Made by a program: the position numbers and the translations under genes
The notes under the pieces: generated by a model
What the model was told of the DNA's origin: nothing
Seen by the model: only the letters and a program-made list of their open reading frames with translations
Database searches by the model: none
In this document: piece by piece, positions 54,071 to 64,000 of the stretch
Layout of the letters: every line of letters starts with the position of its first letter
Numbering within the stretch: the stretch's first letter is position 1
Assembly (NCBI GenBank): GCA_963514095.1
Contig: OY741268.1
Span: 6,645,824 to 6,709,823 of the forward strand
Direction: 5' to 3'
DNA length: 64,000 nt
Source of the DNA: Eutrigla gurnardus
Taxonomy: Eukaryota; Chordata; Actinopteri; Perciformes; Triglidae

Positions 54071-55512
54071 TATAATAATGTTGGTGGATCAGCAGTTGAC
54101 TTCTCTTATTTTCTCTCTTAAGAGGAAATTAAAAGAAAAAGAGAGACTTTCAATGGAAAACCCAACATGTTGGCGGTCTGACTAATAATGTGGTTATTCA
54201 AAAAGCTCTATTTGTTATTCGACCTATGAAGAGTCAAATCTAAAGTCTGTTAAAAAGAAATTAAATTATATTTAAGGAAGAGCAGGACCATGATACAATG
54301 GTTATCTTTTTGATTACAGACTTGACTCTACTGGATAATAACTTCTTGGACTTTACCATCAAAAGGTCTGAATTTTCCTGACACTAATTTATGAAGGCAA
54401 TTGTTTTGCCTATTTTTCAATGAATGGATCTCAGATTAGGTTATATAATGATGCTTTTCTGGCAAATAAATTGAGGGCACACATTATTAATTTGAGGGAA
54501 AGAAGATAGAACCTCCTTAATTGAGAGTAGTAAACATTTGGAGCACATAAATGAGGGCCGGATTTATCCAAACACCGAAGGTAGAGCAGATGTTTGAGGT
54601 GTTTATTTCACCAACATGTTGGATGAACCAGACTATAGGAAAACAGTGTGTTTGTACTGGATGTGTACAGGTGTTGACTTCCCCGGTTTGAAAGCTCGAT
54701 TTTCCACTTTCAGGGCTGCTGACTGAACTAATGGCACAAAGCACAACAGTCTACAGCAGCTAAATGTTTGAAATGGCTTTCTGATATGTGTAATATCTGA
54801 GAGGTTTGGGACTAAGTGGATATGTGAAGGAGGCAAAAAGAAAAGCCTGCAGCTTTAATATGTTTTTATATAGACGGTGAGCTGTAGCTAATGCTTTGTG
54901 TTGCCTCTCCATTATCTCAGAAATATGAAGAAAACACGACTATTTGTGTTGGAAATGCACAGCGGTGTTCGGCAGACCACAGTCAAATGGCCTTTTGTAT
55001 TGGAGAAAATGGTGTGAGCTCGGTCAAATGAAGTGATTATGAAAAACGGACCGTCTTTTTTTCCGGTGGGGCAGACGACATGCCAGAAAATGGGCAGAGT
55101 GTCCAGTAATTTGAGTTTATTTATGTGATGCGTGTCGGCGAGGTGAAAGCAGAGCGGCGAGGCAAAGGCAGATTGATCTCTCAGAGGCAATCACGACGGG
55201 AAACAAGCTGAAAATAGGCTGGTGGCATCTAACAGTCTCATCTGTGAGCAGGATTACACAGCAGCAGAGGAACCTTCACCTGTCAGAGAGGTTGATGTGG
55301 TTCAGGAGGTAAAACCACAACAGGACGGGTCAGGAGGGCGTCAACATTAATGACAACATACAGAAAAAAAACTGCTATTCATTTATCAAAAAAATCTGTT
55401 GTAGTCAAGACCATCTAAGCCGTGACCAAGTCAAGACCAGACCAGTGTGAGTCCCACACGATATGACCCATTACGATACAATGTGGAACATACAGACTCT
55501 CCTAAAACTGAT
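54071..55512. other. No gene recognised
   Basis: 54880-55220 is balanced in composition without repeat signature, a possible conserved non-coding region. The 92- and 75-codon minus frames have no recognisable domain. Confidence 0.45.
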
Positions 55513-56650
55513 CTGGGGTCCGTTTCACAAAGCAGGTTTAGTGAAAACCTTGAGTTAGTTAACCCTGAGATGAGGGAAACTCTGGTTTTTCGGTTTCACA
55601 AAGCCAGTTCAGCATAAATCTGAGTCAGTTACCCGGGTAACATACTCCGTGAACCTAACCTGCTCGCTAGCAGGTTTGCTTCAACAAACCCTGAGTTTCT
55701 CCCTACATGTCTCCGCCTTTTTCCGGAATCTGAACCAACTCTGAAAAAAATGTGCCGTCCTTTCATCGTCAACCTAATCGATATGGAAATAAAAGTGATT
55801 CTAGCAGCTTTGGGTTGGGAGACAATTTTAATTACCTTTCCTTCCAATCACATTAGATATTATCTAAACAATATTCTCCGACATTTTCAACATTTCATAT
55901 CGCGGACATAATCCGCAACCAGATTCTTTGCGGAGGTAGTGTTTTTGCGAACGGGAGATTTATGAAATGTTTAAGTACATTTCTGTGTTGAAATATCTGC
56001 TTATATTTACTGTTTAATATGTGAAATATGATTAAAATCATATGCCTTAGTCAACGTATTTGCGCAATATTCTTATGCTTAATTTTCAACTGACACCACT
56101 TTCTTTCTGTGCCTGGGGGGATTACACCCAATGAAAATGATCATTTATTTGATGCACTACTTTGTGAACTACGGGAGTTGAACCCCTGTCGCCTGCACCA
56201 TAGGCAGCTACTAACCGTTACACCACAGTGTTGCTCTGCAAAGCTGAAAAATAAACACTTATTACCTTTAGATCAATAGACTGTTTCATTCAGTTATACA
56301 CATTAGATCGGGCAGTAATTGTCTGCCACGCTAACTATCGCTACTTTGCTGCAGTTACGTTGCTCCGCTTTCTCAGGATGAGCTCGTTTTCTACATAAAC
56401 ACTCAGTAATATCTAATGACGCTCTCCCCGTTGCCATGGTGAATCATAGTATCGGAGCTCCATTGATGATGGCTTTGTAGAGTCGGCAGGCACGCGTGTA
56501 ACTCAGAGTTTACATACTCAGAGTTGACTGAACTAATTCAAAACCGCTGTTCTGAAACTGAAAACTCAGAGTTGCCCATCTCAGAGTTGGTCAACTCAGA
56601 GTTCAGGGTTAGGTTCAGAGTTTGTTGAACCTGCTTTGTGAAACACTAAA
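55513..56650. mobile_element. Inverted-repeat element with tRNA-like module (Harbinger-like?)
   Basis: About 1.14 kb. The left end GGGTCCGTTTCACAAAGCAG continues GTTTAG, and the right end reverse-complements to GTGTTTCACAAAGCAGGTTC. Subterminal direct and inverted repeats of the same theme (GGTTTCACAAAGCCAG at 55593; CTCAGAGTT words at 56515-56620) are abundant. The interior has one tRNA-like module on minus. No transposase frame was found. The outermost right bases are diverged, so the target duplication is unknown. Confidence 0.72.
56163..56228 (-). pseudogene. tRNA-like module in the 55.5-kb element
   Basis: Minus reads TGGTGTAACGGTTAGTAGCT (A box and D arm), CTGC-CTATGGT-GCAG (4-bp anticodon stem, 7-base loop) and GGGGTTCAACTCCCG (T arm with B box GGTTCAACTCC). 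It is the best-folded of the tRNA-like modules seen here. Confidence 0.7.
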
Positions 56651-56699
56651 GAAAATCATATGTAGGTTCCTCTTCACTGACACCTCTTATTACTGCATG

Positions 56700-57010
56700 T
56701 ACTATATATGGCCTCGCGCCGAGGTGCAGCCGCTTCAGAAACACCCCTCGGCAAAGTGATGATCCTGTGTAGAGGGAGTGCGTGATCAACCAGGTGATCA
56801 AGCAGACGTGGAGCTCTTGATGTTGCTCTGCTTTTGGAAAGGAGGTGGGAAAATACCATAAAAAGATGCATTATGAAAACTTGTAAAACCGCTAATATTA
56901 ACCTTTTATTGTCTGTTCCAACCATGTCTGGGTAGGAAGTGGTTAAGTGATCAAACCCACATTTTGCTCCATTTAATTGGCTGTCTGCGCCAAGTGTCGC
57001 CAAGTTTAGG
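56700..57010 (+). repeat. Dispersed repeat family R1, copy 2
   Basis: Aligns by ordered words with 16255-16590 (see that entry). It directly adjoins the 25-bp minisatellite on its right. Confidence 0.65.
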
Positions 57011-57106
57011 TGTAGACAACAAAACCAGCGTTAGGTTTAGACAACAAAACCAACGTTAGGTTTAGACGACAAAACCAACGTTAGGTTTAGACGACAAAAC
57101 CAACGT
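57011..57106. repeat. 25-bp minisatellite, inverted array, about 4 units
   Basis: Units AACAAAACCAACGTTAGGTT + TAGAC, i.e. the reverse complement of the 13.24-kb array. It is interrupted at 57106 by a TTAA-flanked insertion and continues weakly after 57898 (CACCAACAAAACCAACGTTGG). Confidence 0.9.
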
Positions 57107-57109
57107 TAA

Positions 57110-57893
57110 AGAGACAGTGTGTAGGAATTACTCCCATCTAGTGGTGAAATTGTATTTTGCATTCAAACGAATAGTGCTCTCTAGCGCGTCGCTTTGTTGC
57201 AACTACGGTAGCTGCTAAGAAGCTATGACAACATGTCATCCAATACCACTTCACCAGTAAGTAATTACTCCTGGAGCAAGATAGTGAATTATGTTGCCAT
57301 GTTGATATTGGTCTAGTGTTGGTAGCCTTCCATTAATAGCCTATAGCATCGGCTAACAACTAAACACACAACAAACACAAACAAATGTAACTAAAGCTCT
57401 TATATTGCTCTACAACACTGACTGTTAAAGGTCGTCCACCACGGGCGAATAACAAAGCTCGGTAAAAGTCGCTCTCTGGGAGCTCCAGGGGGAACAGCGG
57501 GACGTGGGTGCACCAGTATCCGAGATCTGTGCCCCACAGGCGAAAAAAAAAAGTCAGTCAAAGTCGCTGTCCACTCCAGGGGGGAGAGCCGGTCCTGCTC
57601 ACGTACCCTCTCGCGCCTCTCGCTGATGTGATCTCCTTTCAGTCACGCTGGCTCTGAACAAAATCGCGTTTAGGTGTTTTGTCCCTCTCCAGTTATAGTC
57701 TTCAAAATGGCAGAACGACATGGAAGCCTGCTGAGGACTTACCCGTCCAATGTAAATACAAATAAGAAATTATTTGCTTACGAGGATAGATCAAATTATT
57801 GGCAGAGGTAATTATACACTCATGAGGACCTATTTATGAATGAAGATATTGATTTTAGCTAATAAATTACTTAAAATGTTACACACTGTCCCT
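57110..57893. mobile_element. TTAA-flanked element (family T2) inside minisatellite
   Basis: 784 bp. The left end AGAGACAGTGTGTAGGAATT and right end (complement) AGGGACAGTGTGTAACATTT are inverted repeats. TTAA is duplicated outside (57106-57109, 57894-57897). It has no coding frame. It differs in sequence from the T1 element at 4.90 kb. Confidence 0.82.
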
Positions 57894-57897
57894 TTAA

Positions 57898-59209
57898 GTT
57901 TCACCAACAAAACCAACGTTGGTTGAAAAAGTGTGTTTTGTATGTATCCACCTTCCCAAATCCCACCATCAGTAGTCATATTAATCAATATTTAATAATA
58001 TGTCACTAGCTGTGGACGTTGCACAGTCATGTGCATTATTTGTGTATCCACCATGAAAAACAATGCTAATTAACTCTTATTTACACAGTTTTACTGCTGA
58101 GACATAAATAATTCCAAAACCAATAGATTTAAATTTTATCACAATTTCACCATCTGTGGTGACACAGTTAGACAATTTCACAGACTGTGTTCGCCGTTGA
58201 CATCATGGTGAAGAAGAAGAAGAAGAGTAGCAGGGCGATGCTGTCTTCACACTGGAATTAAACTTTGTTCTTTCCTCTTGCAAACATTTTATCATTCTGA
58301 GCAGAACAACCATGTGTGAGATGAAAAAAACCACAAAGTAGACCACAAAGTAAGAAACCAGTGATACACAAATACTCATGTTTAGCGATTACAGTCATGG
58401 TTCACATGGCGGTTGGCATTTGACGACCAGTGAATGAAAACCATGAGCTGCCAGGAGACTTAAGTTTTTTTTTTTTTTTCATCCTCAACAGATCCAAGAT
58501 GTCAGCCCAGAGTGGAGTGGTGCAGAGCCTCAGAAGCCACCACCGGGCCCCAAGCGAGCTGCAGCAGCCCCCCAGCTTACATTTTATCTGGTGCTCTTTA
58601 ATTGACTCGCAGTGTGACGAAGGAACAGCGAGGGACGGAGCTGAGAGGAAAATGATGTTCCTAGATGTGGAAGACAGTTGTGGGAGGGCTGTGATGAAAA
58701 AATAATGATGCGAGTTACATTCTATTACAAAAAAATATGGAAGACGGCAATGAAGTCCCCCCCCGCTACGGTTTCTCCTAAATATCACCCTCATTGAGCA
58801 CTGCTGCCGCTAGGAATGCTGGGACATTACACAGTTGCTGGGAATGTGCTCACACACAGAAATGTTCCCGTGTGTGTGTTTTAATTGATGCTGCTTTTAA
58901 TGTATTTTTTATAACATATTTCACCTCATTATGGATTTTATTTCTTGGTTCTTGGGCTGTAGAGCTCATTAACACTGTGTTAATGCGCTTTTTATGGTTG
59001 CAGTATTATTATTGCTGTTATTATGAACACACATGCACAATATATAACTGAATTTTGAGGGGTTTATTTGAGAATTGGATTAATGAGGTCTTTGGTTCAG
59101 AGCAAAATACATGAAAGAGATTGCCATGAAATTGACTTTAATTCTAATAAACATATTGATTGATTGGAATTTACTCCAAAGTCCACTTACTACTCTTTTA
59201 TTTCAACGT
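57898..59209. other. No confirmed gene; one splice-like site
   Basis: 58467-58492 has a long T tract and CAG followed by an open, GC-richer stretch to about 58700 that looks less repetitive than its surroundings. No protein is recognised in any frame. A (GAA)n patch is at 58210-58227. Confidence 0.4.
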
Positions 59210-59400
59210 GACCAATGAGGGTAAGACGAGTCAAAATCCAGTTCTGATAAGTGAATCCAGTGCTCAAGTGGCTTAAACCTGCATTCTTTCTACTAGCCAT
59301 CAGGTTTCAAGTCTTTTACAAAAATAAGTCAGATTGTTTCGAAGTCTATGAGAAAATGGCAACAGCCCAAAACCCTCTCTGTGTGTTTCCAAAGTGAAGG
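59210..59400 (+). repeat. Dispersed repeat family R2, copy 3
   Basis: CCAGTTCTGATAAGTGAATCC, CAAGTGGCTTAAACCTGCAT, TTTCTACTAGCCATCAGG and AAGTCTATGAGAAAATGGC, in the same order as at 11.9 kb. Confidence 0.65.
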
Positions 59401-60316
59401 AGGATCCTACAATGGCTGAATTTAAAGAATGCTATGTCACCTAATCCTTTAATGTTGAGGATTCCTTCCAGTTCTACCAAGTCCTTTATTGAGGGGATTT
59501 TTAAGGATCCAAGACCCACAATCATATGTATTTCTTGTCCCCCAGTTTGGATTTCACCTCAGCAGTCAGCCAAAAATCTGTTCCTGAGAAATTGCCATTC
59601 CAGTTGCTAAATCGCTCATATTTGATCTACAAGGCCTACTTTAAAAGTTTTTCGTGCGACGACAGCCTCGCTCAGTGAGCTGCTCATAGCACTGAGTCGG
59701 ACAGCAGCAGAGGGAGACAGCATGGTTGGGCAGCGTGTTTCGCATCTAAGTCGGAGCATTAATTCAACCAGACCAGAGTTGGTGATTGTGGGAACAGTGG
59801 AAAAACTAATCAAGATGGTTTTGATGAGTTTGATTCTGTTTCTACGGAGTCTGAATGAAGTTACAATTGGAAAGGTAAAATTACTATATTTTCCAATGGA
59901 GTCTGGCAGGTTTGAGGAGATCTTAATGGCTTTTCCTCTTTATCCAAGACAGTTTTGATGAGTTTGATTTTGTTTCTGTCGAGTTTGAATGAAGCATGTC
60001 AAACAATCATCAAGCTACAATTGGTGTTTTTAGGAATCTGGTTGCTTTAAGGGAATATTAAATATCTTGTACGTTTATTAATCATAATGGTTGTAAAAAG
60101 TTTTGTTGCTTTTTTTAATAGGACTAGGCCTGTGTTTTGAATCTGTGGAATATGTTTTATGAAAAAACAATATTCCTATTAGATATTGTAATTAATATTT
60201 CTAAAGAAAGTATATAAAAAAATATCACATCTATTCCTTCCAACACTGGCACACTTTACCAAGGAAGAATCCATGACTTTGAGAAACACGTTGGTGCTCA
60301 ACAATTAACTACATTT

Positions 60317-60319
<3 letters not shown>
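59401..60319. other. No gene recognised
   Basis: AT-rich. Two similar segments (GATGGTTTTGATGAGTTTGA at 59813 and ACAGTTTTGATGAGTTTGAT at 59949) indicate a small local duplication. Confidence 0.45.

Positions 60320-60371
<52 letters not shown>
60320..60371. repeat. (TA)n microsatellite
   Basis: An uninterrupted TA run of about 25 units. Confidence 0.96.
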
Positions 60372-60374
<3 letters not shown>

Positions 60375-60896
60375 GTTCACAGGCTTTGAGAGGAGGCAGA
60401 AATGTGTAAATGACAATTGCAAAATTAATATTTCATATTGTTGGGGTTGTAGCAGGAGCAGATTTGGTTATCAACAGTTAATTATTAATGTCAATATGAT
60501 TATCGATATTGATAATTATATTTAATATATTATCATGATATAATCATGAATAAACGGGGCACCACCCTGGGATCAGGGAAAAGATAACCTAAAACTGTAT
60601 TCAGTCTCAATATAAAGGTTTTATACTCACATGCCAATCATCGTGATCATTGGCATAGGAGTACAAAACCAATCGAACAATTAAAAAGGCGTGAAATTCA
60701 AGCACTAGCCTTCACAACCTGCTGTTATCCAGTGACATATACACAACAAGCACAAGAGACCGCTAGTTATAATATAATAAGATTTATTAAAATCAGTAAT
60801 AATGATCACAATCAATAACACTGCAATTAACAAAGCCTTATTACCTAACTACCTAACACACAAAACTAAGCTAAACGGAAGGAGGGACACACGTGG

Positions 60897-60976
60897 AGTG
60901 TGTGTGTGTGTGCGTGCGTGTGTGCGTGTGTGTGTGGGTGGGTGCGTGTGTGTCGAGAGAGAGAGAGAGAGAGAGA
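60897..60976. repeat. (GT)n and (GA)n within the LTR
   Basis: An interrupted GT run (60897-60953) followed by a GA run (60955-60976). Another GA run occurs at 61062-61082. Confidence 0.92.
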
Positions 60977-61902
60977 AGGAGAGATGGCTATGTGCGGCCA
61001 CCAGATGGAGCTATTCCTCACAGCGTTCAGGGGCGGAGCCACTGATGTCCGACAGGATCGCGAGAGGGAGAGAGAGAGAGAGCTATGGAGCTATGTCCTT
61101 AACGTCCGGAGCTGGAAACAGCTGGCGGAGGATATGTGCGGGCGGCGAATGTGTGGGTGTGCGTTAGCGGGACACAAACAAAGAGAGGAGGAGAATGCGC
61201 GCACAATACTCTAAGGCTCGGGAGGCGTGTTACTATCACACGGGCGCGTGAATGAACTGGCGTCCATTCAATGGGACCGGTCTTTTAACTGATAGTAGAC
61301 GCTTATTGGGCTCGCGAGTATGGCTGAGGTTTAGTCAAAAGCACTGTTTACAGAAATCAACCCACGATCAGCATTCAAATACAACATGGGAAGCACCGGA
61401 CTCGGCGGTCCGTGATCAAAACTTAAAACACGTTAACAAGAATTACACGCATATCCTACACTATCAACTTATGTCTCTGCCCAGACTGATAGCCTCTTAC
61501 TGGTGTCGTTGCGTAAGCTGCGAGTCCGTCCTGGCGATGACGGCGTTCCGTAACGGCGGTAGTTCGTGGGCCCCGGCGTCAGCGGGGGACGTGATGAGTC
61601 GGCTTCGTCCAGACGAGAGCGGAGCGGGTTTCCTCTCGTTGATCAAACTCAAATAAAGAAAACAGTCCGTGTTTCTTTCTTCCACGGACGGCGATATAAT
61701 CGCGGCTTGGCGATTTAGTCAGCTTACTTCAGACAGCGTCTGGTAGCTGGACGGCAGGAACCGGCTTGGTTCCTCTTGTTGCAGCGGTGCGCTGCAGGAG
61801 GGGTCGCCTCCCGTTGCAACGTGGTGTTGCGCCAGTTGTAGGAAGAGACGCCAGTGTAAGAGCAAGAGTAAGAGTAAGAGAGCGTTCTCCGGGCGGCTTC
61901 GG

Positions 61903-61910
61903 TTTATAAA
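61903..61910 (-). promoter_or_regulatory. LTR TATA box
   Basis: TTTATAAA, about 50 bases downstream (minus orientation) of the inverted CCAAT motif at 61959-61963 and followed by CT-rich TCTTACTCTTACTC. Typical pol II promoter spacing. Confidence 0.5.
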
Positions 61911-62122
61911 GCTCAGGCCGCTCCAGGGGACCCCCCGGGGTTCCCTGAAGATTGTCAGCCAATAGGGCACCAGTTGTGTGGCGTTGCATCTCTCACCTGG
62001 GTGAGATGTGAAACTAAAATGGCGGTGTAGTTTTTAATCCCCTTTGTCCTGTTGTCCTGGCCGCATGTGTAGGCTTTTGTAGGCCGCATTGTGTATTCCT
62101 TCTAGTGAGGTCCCAACAATAT

Positions 62123-63099
62123 TATACTAATATTTTGTATCCACATATAAAATATTATTGTGCATGATTCCAGTACCTGTTAATTATGCTTTTCTGCAGG
62201 CTTCTGGTAACATAGCAATGAAACCTCATGTGTAAACCTCATTACTGCTCACTGAAACGGAGCAATCTATCCCTCTGCAACAAAAGAAGATTCATTGACA
62301 CAAACTCAGCATGTAACATGTAAAGTAAGAATTGGATGATAAAAGCTGCCGTAAAAGTGCACAAGTGACAAACAGTTCTCTTCAAAAACACTGTGAAAGT
62401 CACATCTGAAACAATGGAGAGTAAAAGTCCATCAGTCTTGATATCAAAGCAGCAGGAACGCAGCACCAAACTCAATTTAAAATCTGCACTAAATAAAGCA
62501 ACGAGAGCACCTCGCTGAGTGTGACACAGTTTCATCAGGTTCAGATTAGATGAAACTTTATTGATCCCCGCAGGGAGACGGTGTCACTGCAGACGGAAAA
62601 TAATAAAATGCCAAAATTGAATATAATTAGAAATATGGTAAATTAAATTCCACTGTGTTGAGGACAAAGGAAGAAGAAACAAATAACTGGAAAGGAAAAG
62701 AACTCCTAAACACCTAAACTGCAGAGAGAGCAAGAAGAAAGCCTCAGTGCTCTGCAGCAGGACAAGGTAACGTTATTTGTACAAAACATTTCATCCACGG
62801 GTTCAAAAAATATATTGAGATTAGAACAAAGAAATGTCAGAAGAATTTTCTTTTAAAAAGGGGGTACAAATGTTCAGAGAGGTTTTTTGTGCCTTTTTTC
62901 TTCATAGGGTTGATTTTGCCACACAGTTTGTACTGTGTTCTAATCATTTAGGGCAATGTTGCAAATCAATGAGCAGAGGCAATATTGGAATGATAATTTT
63001 GTCTTTAATGTGAAAGGGGAAGGATTACCGCGATGCATTTTCATACAGTTAATAGACTTGTAAGAAAAACATGAAACAGTCAAGACATTTAATCAATTG
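62123..63099. other. No gene; one short retroposon-tail fragment
   Basis: 62547-62580 (TTAGATGAAACTTTATTGAT then CCCCGCAGGG) is a recurring fish retroposon 3'-end word. The rest is AT-rich and unassigned. Confidence 0.45.
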
Positions 63100-63612
63100 G
63101 TTTGGCTTCGAGACAACAAAACCATGTATTTAGTTAGTCAATTACCTCAACAGACCCACATACAAAGTAGTCATGGTAACGTCGCCATTGGTTTGTGGAC
63201 TACAGTTTTTGAAACCTCGAGTTAGCGTTTGGGTGTTTCCATCTTGGATTTTGGCTGTCGCTAGTGATGTCTAAATGAAGCTTCGTGAAGCATTTTCTTT
63301 ATTTTCTGAGCCCAATAGATGGCGCTCTCTGTTCAACAAAGGGTTGAAAGCAATGAAATATATCGGCCTTCAACCCTTTGTTGAACAGAGAGCGCCATCT
63401 ATTGGGCTCAGAAAATAAAGAAAATGCTTCAAGAAGCTTCATTTGGACATCACTAGCTGTCGCCATCTCGGATTTTTATGTTGCGACCAGTGAAGGAAGT
63501 GTCCATATTTGGACTGTGGAGGAGCGACAAGGGGATCTGATGAACACAAACAGCAGAGCAGCAACCTTACTGGATCTGGATCCATCTGGATTCTGGTTCG
63601 AAAGCTGCTAAC
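63100..63612 (+). repeat. Dispersed repeat family R3, copy 2, split by a hairpin element
   Basis: 63491-63609 is the reverse complement of 9494-9605. The left flank of the hairpin insertion (AGTTTTTGAAACCTCGAGTT ... TTGGCTGTCGC) continues on the right with GCTGTCGCCATCTCGG, so one older repeat was interrupted. Confidence 0.7.
63262..63455. mobile_element. hAT-type hairpin miniature element, copy 3
   Basis: 194-bp near-perfect palindrome with TAGTGATGT...CATCACTA ends and an exact 8-bp target duplication GCTGTCGC (63254-63261 and 63456-63463). It differs from copy 1 by only a handful of bases, including one lost G near the centre. Confidence 0.93.
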
Positions 63613-64000
63613 AAAGTGAGCTGTAATATGATGTTAAATTATCGGTCATTTTAATAATAATAACAATTCAGTCAGACAACTCACATTTAACATATTTATT
63701 GTAGTAGCAGCACATTATTAGAGTTTGGCGTCTAGGCTCCGGCCTCATCACTCCCCAGCTAAACTTACAAGAGACAATGGGTAGTGATGAGTAAATATCT
63801 TAACCCCCTCTCCGGAGCCTACAGGTGGATGCTGGGGAGGTGGGAGGGGTTTGTACGAAGTTGACAGCAGTACTGACGTGCAGCAGAGGCAATGACAGCC
63901 GAAGGGGGGACACGGGAAACGTCATAGCTTAAATAGACCGCCAAATAGGGAGGATGTGAGTGGGAGAAGATTATTGGACTATGAGGTATGTCACATGATT
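63613..64000. other. No gene; shuffled inverted words
   Basis: 63733-63839 contains three pairs of perfect inverted words (see findings). The rest, to the window end, is unassigned. Confidence 0.5.

Larger units (their letters stand above)
60439..62118 (-). mobile_element. Solo LTR of an LTR retroelement
   Basis: 1680 bp starting TGTTGGG and ending CCCAACA (TG...CA ends with a 7-bp perfect inverted terminus), with ATAT duplicated on both sides (60435-60438, 62119-62122). Read on minus, the promoter order makes sense: inverted CCAAT box (61959-61963), then TATA box TTTATAAA (61903-61910), then far downstream AATAAA (60783-60788). No internal gag/pol/env sequence adjoins it, so it is a solo LTR left after recombination between two LTRs. 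Retrovirus-like versus Gypsy-type origin is not resolved. The frames inside are not genes. Confidence 0.8.

Noticed and set aside
61252..61656. 134-codon plus frame inside the LTR as an accessory gene
   Set aside because: It runs opposite to the inferred LTR promoter direction and has no recognisable features.

Overview
This is a piece of a eukaryotic, almost certainly ray-finned (teleost) fish, nuclear genome. The signs are long CA/GT, TAA and TA microsatellites, a Tc1 transposon, an RTE-like LINE with a GGAT-type tail, tRNA-headed SINEs, hAT-, PIF/Harbinger- and TTAA-flanked miniature elements, and no bacterial gene layout. I found no convincing host protein-coding exon in 64 kb. The window looks intergenic or intronic, and nearly all recognisable genes belong to transposons.

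Layout. 0-9 kb: AT-rich unique DNA with a degraded Tc1 relic (2.48-3.07 kb), a cluster of three miniature elements (4.90-6.15 kb) and a stretch with 3'-UTR character ending in a good poly(A) signal (about 8.62 kb). 9-18 kb: dispersed repeats, long strand-asymmetric pyrimidine/purine tracts, a 25-bp minisatellite (13.24 kb) and a 1.67-kb PIF/Harbinger relic with an exact 3-bp target duplication (13.54-15.20 kb). 19-29 kb: a decayed RTE-like LINE whose tail has become an ATCC microsatellite, a CpG-rich element at 20.2 kb, the first copy of a tRNA-like-bearing Harbinger-like element (21.65-22.96 kb), a 5'-truncated LINE reverse transcriptase (25.2-26.3 kb) and a Tc1 fragment (28.9 kb).

31-35 kb is a nest: a complete Tc1 with an open 339-codon transposase sits in a second copy of the Harbinger-like element. 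That copy sits in an older repeat, which itself splits an AT-rich satellite. 37-42.8 kb holds a SINE, a near full-length RTE-like LINE (open reverse transcriptase, frameshifted endonuclease), a truncated hairpin hAT element, and an 846-bp GC-rich inverted-repeat element that carries an antisense piece of nuclear rDNA (5' end of 28S plus the end of ITS2). 43-55 kb is mostly featureless with small LINE, SINE and repeat fragments. 55.5-58 kb holds another tRNA-like-bearing terminal-inverted-repeat element and a TTAA-flanked element inserted in a copy of the 25-bp minisatellite. 60.4-62.1 kb is a solo LTR with a 4-bp target duplication. 63.26-63.46 kb is a third copy of the hairpin hAT element with an exact 8-bp target duplication.

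Together the elements form a layered insertion record. The most unusual theme is the presence of RNA-gene sequence inside non-autonomous DNA transposons: rRNA/ITS2 in one family and tRNA-like modules in two others. All identifications rest on reading the sequence and general knowledge of these families. No database search was possible.
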